Counted from the first letter of the stretch, positions 36,751 through 45,956 are shown. The stretch: DNA of 64,000 bases from CADEDH01 sp039029735 (GCA_039029735.1 JBCCFL010000017.1:1-64000), one strand, 5' to 3'. Program-made: numbers and translations. The notes: a model not told the origin generated them from the sequence alone.

Positions 36751-38264
36751 GAGTGCGGGCCCGGCCCACCGTGATGCCACACGGGCCGCCCGTCGGGAGT
36801 CTTGGCCGCAACGACGGCCAGGCTCACGGGGAGGGGCTCGATCTCATCGAACTCCTCGACGGGGCCCAGATCGTGGATCTCGTCGAGCTCGTCGATGGAG
36901 TCGAGCTCGCCGTTGGAGTCGAGGCCCGGCAGTGGGATCACGGCCTCGGCCGGCTGGCTCTGATCGACCCCAGTGGGCGGCGCGTACGAGATCGTGGCGG
37001 GACGCCCCTCGCGTTCGTGGGCTGGGCCGGGTTCCTCGACCGCGAGACGCGATGGTGCCATTGGCTGGGGCCACCGGCTCGCTGCGGGCTGCGGCCCAAC
37101 GATGGCCGGCGGTCGGCTGGTAGGCGGCGGTGGCAGCTCGTCGGGCGGGGCCGTGCTCGGGCGACTCTCGAGATCGGGTATGGAACCCGGCTCGACCGGC
37201 GCCCCTGCAGCGGCTGGTGTCGACGGCTCGGAGGGAGGTTCTGCGCTGGGTGGTGCCGGCTCCGCCAGAGGTTCTGGCGAGGGTGCGTCCGGCGGGGCCG
37301 GGGGATCGCCTGCGACCGCCGGTTCGGCCGCGACCCCCAGATCGCCTGCGACCGCCGGTTCGGCCGCGAGCCCCGGTTCGGCCTCGGCCTCCCAGCCAGC
37401 GGGCCGTTCGAAGTAGGCAGCTCGGGGTGGGGTGACACGCATGGTGCCCGTGGTGGTGGCATCGGCCCGACGGGGCTCGGCTCGCCGGCCTGCCGGACGG
37501 GTGACCCGGACGGTGGACGGCTCGGTGCCGGGTTCGGCATCGGGGTCGTGGATCCGCCGCAGACGATGGCCCAGGGCCAGCACGGCCTGCACGTACTCGG
37601 AGCGCCGGCGGGCAACCCGCCCTCCAACGCCACGGGCATCGATGGCCGCCACGCCCCGCCGATCATGGGGGAGCGAGCCAAGCAGCTCGACGCCGAGGCT
37701 TTCGGCCACCTCGTGGGGTGGGTACGGACCGTCATCCACCACAACGAGGCCGAGCGTGCAGCCCGCCTCGGTCAACTCGCCAACGGCGGGCATCAGGGCG
37801 TAGACCTCGTCGAGCCGTGGGCGGCACACCAGGATCGTGCAATCGGCCACCCGGGCCAGCGGCACGGCCGGGGATTCAGCGGTGAGGCGGCCGCAGTCGA
37901 TGAACGACACCACGTCGGACGCGGCCAGTGCCTCGGCGCCGGCGGAGCCGAAGCGTGTGAGGGCGGCCGTGATCTGCTCTGGAGCCGGCGGTGCAGCCGC
38001 GACCCACAGCCCCTCGGCCAGCGGCTGGGCCACGCCGTCGAGTGCGCCCGGTTCGATCTCGCGTCTGGTCGTGGAGAGGGCCAGCAGCCCCGGATCCCAG
38101 CTCAACGCATGGGCGGCCGACCAACGGGCGGCCAGCGCACCACCGGCGGGATCGGCTTCGAGGACGAGCCGCGTTCGATCAGCAGCGGGCCACACGGCCG
38201 CCAACACGGAGGCAAGGGTGGTGACGCCGGGGCTCGCCTTGCGGGATCCGAAGGCGAAGATCAT
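36747..38264 (-). CDS. tadZ: TadZ/CpaE-like MinD-family ATPase with long Pro/Ala-rich tail
   Basis: 505 residues. The first 240 form a MinD/ParA-like domain with a deviant Walker A, SRKASPGVTTLASVLA, in which the usual GKTT lysine is Val, as in other actinobacterial TadZ-like proteins. The rest is a low-complexity Pro/Ala/Glu linker and a short acidic C-terminus. TadZ localises the pilus machine. First gene of the operon; the ATG is 10 bases after a hairpin containing GGGGTG, so its ribosome site may be occluded. Confidence 0.85.
   Translation of the reverse strand: MIFAFGSRKASPGVTTLASVLAAVWPAADRTRLVLEADPAGGALAARWSAAHALSWDPGLLALSTTRREIEPGALDGVAQPLAEGLWVAAAPPAPEQITAALTRFGSAGAEALAASDVVSFIDCGRLTAESPAVPLARVADCTILVCRPRLDEVYALMPAVGELTEAGCTLGLVVVDDGPYPPHEVAESLGVELLGSLPHDRRGVAAIDARGVGGRVARRRSEYVQAVLALGHRLRRIHDPDAEPGTEPSTVRVTRPAGRRAEPRRADATTTGTMRVTPPRAAYFERPAGWEAEAEPGLAAEPAVAGDLGVAAEPAVAGDPPAPPDAPSPEPLAEPAPPSAEPPSEPSTPAAAGAPVEPGSIPDLESRPSTAPPDELPPPPTSRPPAIVGPQPAASRWPQPMAPSRLAVEEPGPAHEREGRPATISYAPPTGVDQSQPAEAVIPLPGLDSNGELDSIDELDEIHDLGPVEEFDEIEPLPVSLAVVAAKTPDGRPVWHHGGPGPHS
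37304..37369. repeat. 36-base tandem repeat in tadZ (30 bases identical)
   Basis: Two identical 30-base copies start at 37304 and 37340. They encode AAEPAVAGD repeats in the TadZ linker. Exact identity suggests a recent duplication, so linker length could vary. Confidence 0.85.
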
Positions 38265-38490
38265 GGGTGTCGGTCACCCCGTACGAGACGGGGTGAGTGT
38301 CGGAGAAGGAGCCGGGCCGCGCCAGCCCGTTGCGATCCAGTCATGGGCCGAGTTCTTCTGTTGTTGACGTTCGAGGGGAAAAGCCTCAAACCCAGCGCCG
38401 GTGCCCGACGGCCACAGGATCGGCCTTTCCCGATACGACCCTGCCCCTTGTGCCATGCACCGTGGAGGTATCTCCGAGCCTCCACGGCAG
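38265..38490 (-). ncRNA. Structured 5' leader of the tad operon (candidate cis-regulatory RNA)
   Basis: No gene covers 38265-38594. On the minus strand a -10-like TAGTGT (38496-38491) would start transcription near 38484. The leader then begins with a 9-base-pair hairpin (CCGTGGAGG / CCTCCACGG, arms 38460-38468 and 38479-38487), contains a further stem with ATCGG/CCGAT arms, and ends in CACCCCGT / ACGGGGTG (arms 38275-38282 and 38288-38295) 10 bases before the tadZ ATG. The last stem would hide GGGGTG, the only Shine-Dalgarno-like sequence. No known riboswitch consensus recognised. Confidence 0.45.
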
Positions 38491-38496
38491 ACACTA
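38491..38496 (-). promoter_or_regulatory. Candidate -10 (TAGTGT) for the tad operon
   Basis: Minus-strand TAGTGT lies just upstream of the first leader hairpin. No convincing -35 is visible, as for most promoters here. Confidence 0.35.
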
Positions 38497-38582
38497 CACA
38501 GTCGTGTCGCTGCTTGCTTGCGTTGATCGATCATTCCATGCGCCGCGCGCTCATCCGACGTCGTCTGGCCAGTCGGGCGTAC

Positions 38583-38588
38583 TAGCGT
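38583..38588 (+). promoter_or_regulatory. Leaderless-type -10 (TAGCGT) of the lipoprotein gene
   Basis: TAGCGT is 6 bases before the GTG at 38595, with no Shine-Dalgarno between. Confidence 0.5.
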
Positions 38589-38594
38589 TCGCTC

Positions 38595-39074
38595 GTGGTG
38601 AGGCCAGCGCGCTTCTGCAATCGGCTGATTCTGGCGGCGATTCTGGTTCTGGGCGCCTGCTCCTCGGATGAGTGGTCCGTCAGCGATCCCGAGCCAACGT
38701 CCACCGAGGTCGGCACAGCCGACTATCGAGAGCGCGACGGCGGCGGCGCGTTCGTGATCACCGTGGCCACCCACACCGGCGGCGCCGCCCCCTGCGAGCC
38801 CCCGACCATTGCAGACGTGCAGGTCAGGCGGGCCGGCACCGGAGAGCGGGACGGCCCGATCACGGGCATCGACGTCGACGTGCAGTGGCCGGAGCGAGGA
38901 TGCGCCGACGATGGTGCGCGTGCCTTCGCCATCGAGTTCGAGGCAGAGACCCTCGCCGACTTCGTGTTCGTGAGCTTCGATGCCACCCCCACGATGTGTG
39001 CTGACGTGCTGGTCAACCGGCCAGGGGCGAACGCCGGCACCGAACCGGCACCTGCGGTGCTCGTCGACTGCTGA
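38595..39074 (+). CDS. Putative lipoprotein
   Basis: 159 residues. The N-terminus MVRPARFCNRLILAAILVLG-A-C22 is a lipoprotein signal with lipobox LGAC. The mature part has four further cysteines (PCEPP, RGCADD, TMCADV, terminal VDC), enough for two disulphides. No family recognised. Exported and anchored to the outer face of the membrane. GTG start after a leaderless-type -10. Confidence 0.75.
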   Translation: MVRPARFCNRLILAAILVLGACSSDEWSVSDPEPTSTEVGTADYRERDGGGAFVITVATHTGGAAPCEPPTIADVQVRRAGTGERDGPITGIDVDVQWPERGCADDGARAFAIEFEAETLADFVFVSFDATPTMCADVLVNRPGANAGTEPAPAVLVDC

Positions 39075-39152
39075 GGTCGGCCTCGGAGGAAAAGCCCCAC
39101 GAACCAGCCGGGACGTTGGCAGCGAGGTGTGCTGGCTGGAAGAGTACTGGCC

Positions 39153-41333
39153 ATGGCGTCACTGGTGGCCGGTACCCACTCCTCCGACTCGGACCAAGAG
39201 AAGGTGGTCGTGGGCTACTGCGAGCCCTGGTCGGCTCGGGCCGGCGACGCCGTCACGCTGATGGCGTCGAGCGACGAGCCGTGCACCGCCGAGGTGAGCC
39301 TCGTTCGCATCTCGTGCGGTGACCCCACCACCGCTGGGCCCGGCTACGCCGAAGAAGACGTGCCGGTGGACCTGCCGGCCGCCGTCACGCTCGACCACCA
39401 GCCGATCCTCCCCGGTTCGTACGGCCTCGTGGACCTGGAGGGCATCCGCGCCATCACCCACCTCGACCTCAGCTTCTCGATCTTCCCCACCCGCCCCCAG
39501 GACGGCGGCGCCGTGGTGTCGCTCATCGCCGAGAACTGGACGGCGGCAGTCGTGATCGACGACGGCCTCCTCTTCTGCCGGGTGGATGAGAACGACGGGG
39601 ACGAGATCGTGGAGCTGCCACTGCGTGGGCAGCGGCTCACCAACCGGCGCTGGTACGACGTGCGGATCACGTTCGACCTGCGGGCCGGCCGGTTGAGCGG
39701 ATCATGCGAACCCCTGCCCACCCGCTCGCCGGGGCGCAACCTGCTCGAACCCCAGAGCGACCCCGCCGAGGTGGCCGTGGAGTGGGGGCCGACGGGGCTC
39801 AGCGCGCTGATCCTGGCGGGCACGCTCGCTGGCGGCAGCTACGACGGAAAGATCGCCCGGCCCGTGCTCACTGCGGACGACGCGGTGGTGCGTTGGGATC
39901 TGGCCCAGGACATGGCCGGCTGGGCCCTGGTGGACGTGAGCGGGCACCACCGTCACGGCGAGCTGCACCAGCTCCCGGCGCGAGCGGTGACCGGCCCCAC
40001 GTGGGACGGCTCCCATCAGCGCTGGTCCGACGATCCCTCGCAGTGGAACGCGGTGCACTTCCATCGCGACGACCTCTACGACGCCGGCTGGGAACCAACC
40101 GCCGAGGTGCACCTGCCAGCAGATCTGCCGAGCGGCATCTACGCCTTCCGGATCGAGACCGAACACGGCGAGGATCGGGTGCCGTTCTTCGTTCGCCCCG
40201 CGGCCAACGCAGCAACGGCCGACGTCGCCTTCCTCGCCTCGACGGCCACCTACATCGCCTACGCCAACCACCGGATGCTGTTCGAGGGCGCCGACTTCAT
40301 CAAGACCAGGAATCGGCTCCGGCCCGAGCACGACTACGTGCGCCGGCACCCCGAGCTGTGCCCGTCGATGTACGAGCGCCATCGCGACGGCAGCGGGGTG
40401 ATGTTCAGCTCCAGGCGCCGTCCAGTGCTCAACCTGCGGCCAGGGGCCGACGGCTGGAACTTCACCCCCGACACCGACATCAACGCCTACCTCGAACGAA
40501 CCGGCATCGACCACGACGTGATCACCGACGAGGACGTGCACCATGAGGGCATCGATGCGCTGGCGCCCTACCGCGTGCTCGTCACGTGCACGCATCCCGA
40601 GTACTGGTCGACCGCGATGCTCGACGCGCTGGAGCAATGGCAGGCTGACGGGGGGCGGCTGATGTACCTCGGCGGCAACGGGTTCTACTGGCGGGTGGCC
40701 TTCTCCGACTCGTGGCCAGGGGCGGTCGAGCTCCGTCGCGCCGAGGACGGCGTGCGGAACTGGCAGACCGAGGACGGTGAGAGCTACCACGCATTCACCG
40801 GCGAGTACGGGGGCATGTGGCGCCGGCTCGGGCGGCCGCCGAACCAGCTCGTGGGGATCGGGTTCGCCGCCCAGGGCTTCCAGCGGGCCACTCACTTCGA
40901 GGTGAACGAGGAGAGCAACGGGCCTCGCACGTCGTGGATCTGGGACGGCGTGGACGCCGACGACGGCCGTATCGGCACCTCCGGGCTCGGCGGCGGCGCC
41001 GCCGGGCAGGAGATCGACCGGTTCGACACCAGGCTCGGATCACCCCCGCATGCGGTGACCCTCGCATCGGCCACCTCGTTCGGGCCCGACATGGTGCGAA
41101 CGAAGGAGGAGTTCGAGGGGTCGGTGGTCTACCCGGTGCCCGATCCGTACGTGCGGGCCGACGTGGTGTTCTTCGAGACCCCCGGGGGTGGCGCGACCTT
41201 CTCGGTCGGGTCGATCTCGTGGTTCGGGGCCCTGGCCCGCAACGACTACGACAACGACGTGGCGATCATGACCACGAACGTGCTCCAACGCTTCGTCGAC
41301 CCCACCCCGTTCCCGCCGCCGCCCTGGGGCTGA
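39153..41333 (+). CDS. N,N-dimethylformamidase large-subunit-like protein
   Basis: About 726 residues. The front half (VVVGYCEPWSARAGDAVTLMASS, then GSYDGKIARPVL) and back half (AFLASTATYIAYANHR, YLERTGIDHDVITDEDVH, RVLVTCTHPEYWSTAMLDALEQWQADGGRLMYLGGNGFYWRVAF) match the beta/large subunit of N,N-dimethylformamidase, including the SPEYWS-like HPEYWS segment involved in metal binding. No small subunit is seen nearby, so the true amide substrate is unknown. ATG 39153 has GGAAGAG with an 8-base spacer; a GTG 24 bases upstream is possible. Confidence 0.85.
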   Translation: MASLVAGTHSSDSDQEKVVVGYCEPWSARAGDAVTLMASSDEPCTAEVSLVRISCGDPTTAGPGYAEEDVPVDLPAAVTLDHQPILPGSYGLVDLEGIRAITHLDLSFSIFPTRPQDGGAVVSLIAENWTAAVVIDDGLLFCRVDENDGDEIVELPLRGQRLTNRRWYDVRITFDLRAGRLSGSCEPLPTRSPGRNLLEPQSDPAEVAVEWGPTGLSALILAGTLAGGSYDGKIARPVLTADDAVVRWDLAQDMAGWALVDVSGHHRHGELHQLPARAVTGPTWDGSHQRWSDDPSQWNAVHFHRDDLYDAGWEPTAEVHLPADLPSGIYAFRIETEHGEDRVPFFVRPAANAATADVAFLASTATYIAYANHRMLFEGADFIKTRNRLRPEHDYVRRHPELCPSMYERHRDGSGVMFSSRRRPVLNLRPGADGWNFTPDTDINAYLERTGIDHDVITDEDVHHEGIDALAPYRVLVTCTHPEYWSTAMLDALEQWQADGGRLMYLGGNGFYWRVAFSDSWPGAVELRRAEDGVRNWQTEDGESYHAFTGEYGGMWRRLGRPPNQLVGIGFAAQGFQRATHFEVNEESNGPRTSWIWDGVDADDGRIGTSGLGGGAAGQEIDRFDTRLGSPPHAVTLASATSFGPDMVRTKEEFEGSVVYPVPDPYVRADVVFFETPGGGATFSVGSISWFGALARNDYDNDVAIMTTNVLQRFVDPTPFPPPPWG

Positions 41334-41338
41334 GCGCC

Positions 41339-42634
41339 GTGGGGACCGACATCGGAACCGGTACCGACGTACTCATTGCCGGTGGTGGCATCGCCGGGCT
41401 GACGATGGCGCTCACCTGCCACCAGATCGGCGTGCCGGCACGGGTGTTCGAGTCGGTGGGCGACATCCAGCCGCTGGGTGTCGGGATCAACCTGCAACCC
41501 AACGCCGTGCGTGAGCTGATCGATCTCGGCCTCGGAGACGAGTTGACATCGCTCGGCGTGGAGACCCGGGAGTGGGCGCTCGTCGGGCGTAACGGCAACG
41601 ACGTGTACGCCGAACCCCGAGGCCGAGGTGCCGGGTACGCCTGGCCCCAGTACTCGGTGCATCGGGGGCGGCTGCAGATGATGCTCTACCGCGCAGTCTG
41701 CGATCGGCTCGGCGCCGATGCGGTGACCACCGGCGCCCGCGCCCTTGCGAGCAGCGACACCACCGGCGGGGCCCAGCTCGACGTCACCCACCGCGACGGC
41801 ACCAACTCGAGCGTGGAGGGCGCCGTCGTGATTGCCGCCGACGGCCTCCATTCGGCGTTGCGGGCCCAACGGCACCCCGCCGAAGGCCCGCCCAAGTGGG
41901 GCGGGGCCATCCTGTGGCGAGGTACGGCGCTGGGCCCCCCGATCCGTACCGGCGCGTCGTTCACGCTGGTGGGCAGTCTCGAACAGCGTTTCGTGCACTA
42001 CCCGATCGGCACCCCCGACCCCGACACCGGCCTCCAGCTGCAGAACTGGATCGCCGAACTGACCGTCGACCCGAGCGACCACACATGGGGCGACGGCGAT
42101 TGGAACCGCCAGGTGCCAATCGAGAAGTTCCTCCCCCACTTCGAGAGTTGGGCCTTCGACTGGCTCGACGTTCCGGGCCTGATCCGCTCCGCCGACGCGG
42201 TGTACGAGTTCCCGATGGTCGATCGGGATCCGATCGACCGGTGGGTTGATGGCCGCACGGCGCTGATTGGTGACGCCGCCCACGCGATGTATCCGGTGGG
42301 GTCGAACGGGGCGAGCCAGGCGATCATCGACACGCGGGTGCTGGGGGCCTGCATGATCGATCACGGCATCGGCCCCGAGGCGTTGCTGGCCTACGAGGAG
42401 CAACTGCGGGAGCCGGTGTCGGCGGTGGTGCTGCGGAACCGGGGGAACGGACCGATCGCCATTCTGGGCGTGGTCGACGACCGCTGCGGCGGCGTGTTCG
42501 ACGACATCGACGACGTGATTCCCGCCGCCGAGCGTGATGCGTTCATGGCCGACTACAAGGCAGCGGCCGGGTTCGCCATCGGCGCCCTCAACGGGGCTCC
42601 GCCCACGATCAAACCCGGCGCTCGGGTGGCCTGA
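41339..42634 (+). CDS. FAD-dependent monooxygenase (PHBH/UbiH-like)
   Basis: 431 residues. FAD motif VLIAGGGIAGLTMAL, the middle RGRLQMMLYRAV, and the ribose-binding LIGDAAHAMYPVGSNGASQAIIDTRVLG, all of the class A flavin hydroxylase family. It begins 6 bases after the DMFase-like gene and so may form an operon with it, followed by an EamA transporter. That context suggests degradation of a small organic compound, not identified. GTG start with a weak ribosome site. Confidence 0.88.
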   Translation: MGTDIGTGTDVLIAGGGIAGLTMALTCHQIGVPARVFESVGDIQPLGVGINLQPNAVRELIDLGLGDELTSLGVETREWALVGRNGNDVYAEPRGRGAGYAWPQYSVHRGRLQMMLYRAVCDRLGADAVTTGARALASSDTTGGAQLDVTHRDGTNSSVEGAVVIAADGLHSALRAQRHPAEGPPKWGGAILWRGTALGPPIRTGASFTLVGSLEQRFVHYPIGTPDPDTGLQLQNWIAELTVDPSDHTWGDGDWNRQVPIEKFLPHFESWAFDWLDVPGLIRSADAVYEFPMVDRDPIDRWVDGRTALIGDAAHAMYPVGSNGASQAIIDTRVLGACMIDHGIGPEALLAYEEQLREPVSAVVLRNRGNGPIAILGVVDDRCGGVFDDIDDVIPAAERDAFMADYKAAAGFAIGALNGAPPTIKPGARVA

Positions 42635-42652
42635 CGCCGACCGGTACCTGTC

Positions 42653-43540
42653 ATGCATCTCCTGTTGGCCGGGATCGGCGCCATCGTGGTGGGTACCGGC
42701 GACTTCATCGGCGGTACCGCGGCGCGCCGCGACCACCCCCGATCGGTGGCGATCCTCGGCTTCATCGTTGGCACGCTGCTCCTGGCGGCCATCGTGCCCT
42801 TCGGTGGCGGCTCACCGACCGCAGCCGATCTCGGCTGGAGTGCGGTGTCGGGGGTGGGTGCCGCCGTGGGGGTGTTCACCCTCTATCGGGGCTTCCAGCG
42901 GGCGCCGATGGGCCTGGTTGCCCCGATCGCCGCGGTGATAGGCGGTGCCATACCGGTGGTGGGGGGCTTGGCGGCGGGCGAGTCGGTCACCACAGCCGCC
43001 GGGTTCGGCCTGCTGGCTGGAGCGGCTGCGGTCGTGCTCGTGTCGCGCCCAGCGAGGGCCAACGCCGCGGCTGGCGGACCAGACGCCGAGTCCGACGCGG
43101 CCTCCGACGCGGAGGCCGCACGACGGGCGCAGCTGTCGGGTATCGGGCACGGCGTGGCCACCGGCATCGCATTCGGCGTGTTGTTGTTGGCCCTCGCCTA
43201 CGTCGGCGACGACGCCGGCTACGTGCCGGTGCTGGTGAGCCGCATCACGAGCACCACGTTGCTGATCGCCCACGCGTTGGCCACCGGATGGTCGCTGTTC
43301 CCGGTCAGGGCCGCACGACCACTGGCCGCCCTGGCCGGGGTGCTCACTTCCCTGGGCGGCCTGCTGTACTTCCTCGCCATCTCCGTGGGGCCTGTGCTGG
43401 AGAGCGCCGCGGTCTACGCCCTGTTCCCGGCATCCACCGTGGTGCTGGCATGGGCGATCCACCGCGAGCGGCTGTCGCTGGCCCAGATCGTGGGCGTGAC
43501 CCTGGCATTGGTGGCCACGGTGTTGTTGTCGATCGGCTGA
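42653..43540 (+). CDS. EamA/DMT-family transporter
   Basis: 295 residues with about ten transmembrane helices in two homologous EamA halves, split by a charged loop (ARANAAAGGPDAESDAASDAEAARRAQLSG). The first half has GTGDFIGGTAARRDHPRSVAI. It exports or imports small metabolites. It follows the monooxygenase by 18 bases and converges on a TetR gene with a 12-base gap. Confidence 0.87.
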   Translation: MHLLLAGIGAIVVGTGDFIGGTAARRDHPRSVAILGFIVGTLLLAAIVPFGGGSPTAADLGWSAVSGVGAAVGVFTLYRGFQRAPMGLVAPIAAVIGGAIPVVGGLAAGESVTTAAGFGLLAGAAAVVLVSRPARANAAAGGPDAESDAASDAEAARRAQLSGIGHGVATGIAFGVLLLALAYVGDDAGYVPVLVSRITSTTLLIAHALATGWSLFPVRAARPLAALAGVLTSLGGLLYFLAISVGPVLESAAVYALFPASTVVLAWAIHRERLSLAQIVGVTLALVATVLLSIG

Positions 43541-43552
43541 GCCAGCGGCCGG

Positions 43553-44188
43553 TCAGGGGCGGGCCTTGAACCCTGCCATCATCATGTCGCCGAATCGCTC
43601 GGCGATGTCGCCGATGCTCTCGGTGGTGATCTCTTCGGGGTCACAGAACAGCTCTTGGCGCTTGATCATCCCCGGGTGGAGCACGATGAGGCCCTGCATC
43701 GCCGACCAGCACAGCGACGCCGCCAACCCGATGTCGAGGTCGGGGTTGTGCTCGGCCGCAACCGCCTCGACCGCAGCTGCGAGATGCCCGTAGGCCCGCT
43801 CGCCCCACTCCTGGTAGTCGGGCGATGTCGTGTCCACCACGTCACCGCGGAACACGATGCTGCAGTGGGCCGGGTGTTCGACGGCCACCTCGACGTAGGC
43901 CCGGCCGAGGAGCCGGAGCCGGTCAACCGAGTCGGTGGCGGCCGCTTCGGCCTCCGACATCGCGGCGTCGAGATAGCGGAACGCATCGACTGCGAGTTCG
44001 GTGAGAAGGCCCGTGGAGTCGCGGAAGTGGTGGGCGGGAGCGGCGTGGGACACCCCGGCGCGGCGGGCCACCTCGCGGAGAGAGAACCCAGACGGACCAC
44101 GCTCGGCGATCACCTCCGCCGCCGCCCCCTTGAGGGCGTTCGGGAGATCACCGTGGTGATACCGGTTGGACGTCGGCGCCGTTGTCAC
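43553..44188 (-). CDS. TetR/AcrR-family transcriptional regulator with WHG-type C-terminus
   Basis: 211 residues. The N-terminal helix-turn-helix is YHHGDLPNALKGAAAEVIAERGPSGFSLREVARRAGVSHAAPAHHF, typical of the WHG subgroup, followed by an all-helical ligand domain (EHPAHCSIVFRGDV). A perfect TTGAC-AGC-GTCAA palindrome lies 58 bases upstream, probably its own operator. Ligand unknown. Confidence 0.9.
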   Translation of the reverse strand: MTTAPTSNRYHHGDLPNALKGAAAEVIAERGPSGFSLREVARRAGVSHAAPAHHFRDSTGLLTELAVDAFRYLDAAMSEAEAAATDSVDRLRLLGRAYVEVAVEHPAHCSIVFRGDVVDTTSPDYQEWGERAYGHLAAAVEAVAAEHNPDLDIGLAASLCWSAMQGLIVLHPGMIKRQELFCDPEEITTESIGDIAERFGDMMMAGFKARP

Positions 44189-44245
44189 TCGTTCAGTATC
44201 CGACCAAGTCAGGGAGTCGGCAATTCGCTGCCGCTCGAGCCAATC

Positions 44246-44258
44246 TTGACAGCGTCAA
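44246..44258. promoter_or_regulatory. Perfect palindrome TTGAC-N3-GTCAA, candidate TetR operator
   Basis: TTGAC at 44246-44250 and GTCAA at 44254-44258 form a perfect inverted repeat in the 82-base gap between the potassium-channel and TetR genes. It fits the size of TetR-family operators. Confidence 0.55.
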
Positions 44259-44270
44259 TACTATCGCGGG

Positions 44271-45311
44271 TCAGCCGGTTCGGGCATCGTGCTCGCGCAA
44301 CACGATGAGCCGGTCTCCGGGCTGGAGGTCGGGCTGACCACCCGGGCCGAGCAGGAGCCGTCGTCCGTCGCGGATCACCGCCACGGTGATGCACCCCAGC
44401 GGGGCGTCAATCCGACCGTTTCGCTCCTCGGGGTCGACCTCGTCGAGCTCGAGGCCGCTGCGCGAGTCGATCAGCTCGTCGAGCACCCGGCCGGCCGCTG
44501 GAGCTTCGGTGGCCAGGCCGAGCCGACGGCCGACGGCGGCGGTGGCATCGATCACCTCGTCGGCCCCACCTTGGCGCAGCAGGTGCAGGTTCTCCTGCTC
44601 GCGGGCGCCGGCCACGATGTGAGCAGTGGGATTGAGCTCGCGAACGGTGAGGGTGATCAACACGGCCGTGTCGTCCCGATTCGGTGTGACGACGATGGCG
44701 CGTGCGGTGTCGGCCGCCGCCTGAGCCAAGACGTGGCGACGGGTGGCGTCGCCATCGATCGCCAGGTAGCCGAGCCGCGACGCCATCTCCAGCGCCTCGG
44801 GGTCCATATCGACCGCCACCACGTCGTCCCGATCGGCACCCCGGCTGATCAGCTCGGCCGCCGCGGCGCGGCCGGTGGCCCCGAACCCGCAGATGAGGAT
44901 GTGGTTCTGCACCTGCGACCTCCAACGTCGAGCAAGCATGAGTTGGCGGGACTGGGCGGTCAGCACCTCGACCGTGGTGCCCACCACCAGGATCAGGAAG
45001 ATGATACGGGCCGGCGTGATGAGCAGGATCGTGGCCAGCCGGGCCCAACGCCCCACGGCGGTGATGTCGCCGTAGCCAGTGGTGGTGACGGTCACCGAGG
45101 CGTAGTAGAGGCTGTCGAGTAGCGAGATCTGATCGCCGGCTTCGTCCACGTATCCGTCGCGGCCGATGAGCACCACGAGGGCGACGAACACCACGAGGCC
45201 GACTGCCAGCGCCACGCGTTGCAGCACCGCCGCCAGTGGCGCCGGGCGGCCGGCAGGAAACCGGATGCGGTTGACCGAGATGTCCTCGGCCGAGATGCGA
45301 GGGGCCGTCAT
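44271..45311 (-). CDS. Two-helix potassium channel with RCK (TrkA-N/C) domain
   Basis: 346 residues. Two transmembrane helices flank a pore with the selectivity filter TTTGYGDI. An RCK N domain follows (ILICGFGATGRAAAAELISRGADRDDVVAVDMD, Rossmann GxGxxG), then a TrkA-C-like end (LLLGPGGQPDLQPGDRLIVL). Gated by nucleotides or calcium in relatives. Overlaps the preceding DUF1707 gene by 4 bases (ATGA). Confidence 0.92.
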   Translation of the reverse strand: MTAPRISAEDISVNRIRFPAGRPAPLAAVLQRVALAVGLVVFVALVVLIGRDGYVDEAGDQISLLDSLYYASVTVTTTGYGDITAVGRWARLATILLITPARIIFLILVVGTTVEVLTAQSRQLMLARRWRSQVQNHILICGFGATGRAAAAELISRGADRDDVVAVDMDPEALEMASRLGYLAIDGDATRRHVLAQAAADTARAIVVTPNRDDTAVLITLTVRELNPTAHIVAGAREQENLHLLRQGGADEVIDATAAVGRRLGLATEAPAAGRVLDELIDSRSGLELDEVDPEERNGRIDAPLGCITVAVIRDGRRLLLGPGGQPDLQPGDRLIVLREHDARTG

Positions 45312-45949
45312 TGGGCGGTGCTGTCGCGCCGAAGCGATCGCCAGAGCTTCCGGAGTGAGCCCTCGGGAACCTCGGAGAGCGAGTACACCTTCACGTCTCC
45401 CAGCACCGAGAAGACCGAAAGACGAACCACCGGCGCGCCCTCACGGGGCGCAACCACCCGGGAGTCGCGATCGCCGATCAAGCTGTTGGTCTCCAGCTGG
45501 ACCCGGACCCCATCAGGCAGGATGAGCTTCACGTCGCCGAGCACCGTCTTGACGTCCACCGTTGCCCCCGAGTCGATGGCCGTCGACGACAGATCGATCA
45601 CCACGTCACCGATCACCGACGAGGCCCGCAGCGTGTCGGCGAGGGCCAACCAGCCGCCGATCTTGATGTCCCCCGCGACAGACAAGCTCGATGACGGGGC
45701 GATGTGGCGGGCGACGGCTGGAGGCGGCGGTACGGGAAGCTGTGGCACCGTGGCGGCCACGTGTTCCAGCTCGGCCCGACTGGTCGCCCCGTAGACGAGG
45801 GCGAACCGATCGTCGAGCTCATCGAAGGCGATCAGATCGGCGGCCAGCGCCTGCTGGATCCGGTCGACAACCGCCTGTCGTTCATCGTCGGTCGGCACAC
45901 CCGATGGCTCGGGTGGGCCGGGTTGGGGGACGGGTAGCCCACTGCTCAC
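45308..45949 (-). CDS. DUF1707 (SHOCT-like) and LiaF-like C-terminal domain protein
   Basis: 213 residues. Residues 15-70 are DUF1707 (TDDERQAVVDRIQQALAADLIAFDELDDRFALVYGATSRAELEHV). The C-terminal part (KTVLGDVKLILPDGVRVQLETNSLIGD, VFSVLGDVKVY) resembles the beta-rich cell-wall-active antibiotics response domain of LiaF-like proteins. No membrane helix is visible, so it may be a cytoplasmic sensor partner. GTG start, 7 bases after minus-strand TACGCT. Confidence 0.82.
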   Translation of the reverse strand: MSSGLPVPQPGPPEPSGVPTDDERQAVVDRIQQALAADLIAFDELDDRFALVYGATSRAELEHVAATVPQLPVPPPPAVARHIAPSSSLSVAGDIKIGGWLALADTLRASSVIGDVVIDLSSTAIDSGATVDVKTVLGDVKLILPDGVRVQLETNSLIGDRDSRVVAPREGAPVVRLSVFSVLGDVKVYSLSEVPEGSLRKLWRSLRRDSTAQ

Positions 45950-45956
45950 GACGACA

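Noticed and set aside
38265..38490. GEMM (c-di-GMP-I) or cobalamin riboswitch in the tad leader
   Set aside because: The conserved core sequences of these classes are absent; only general stem-loops can be supported.
40817..41338. Longer start for the FAD monooxygenase
   Set aside because: The added 174 residues are an Arg-rich shadow of the DMFase-like gene; the conserved FAD motif begins right after GTG 41339.
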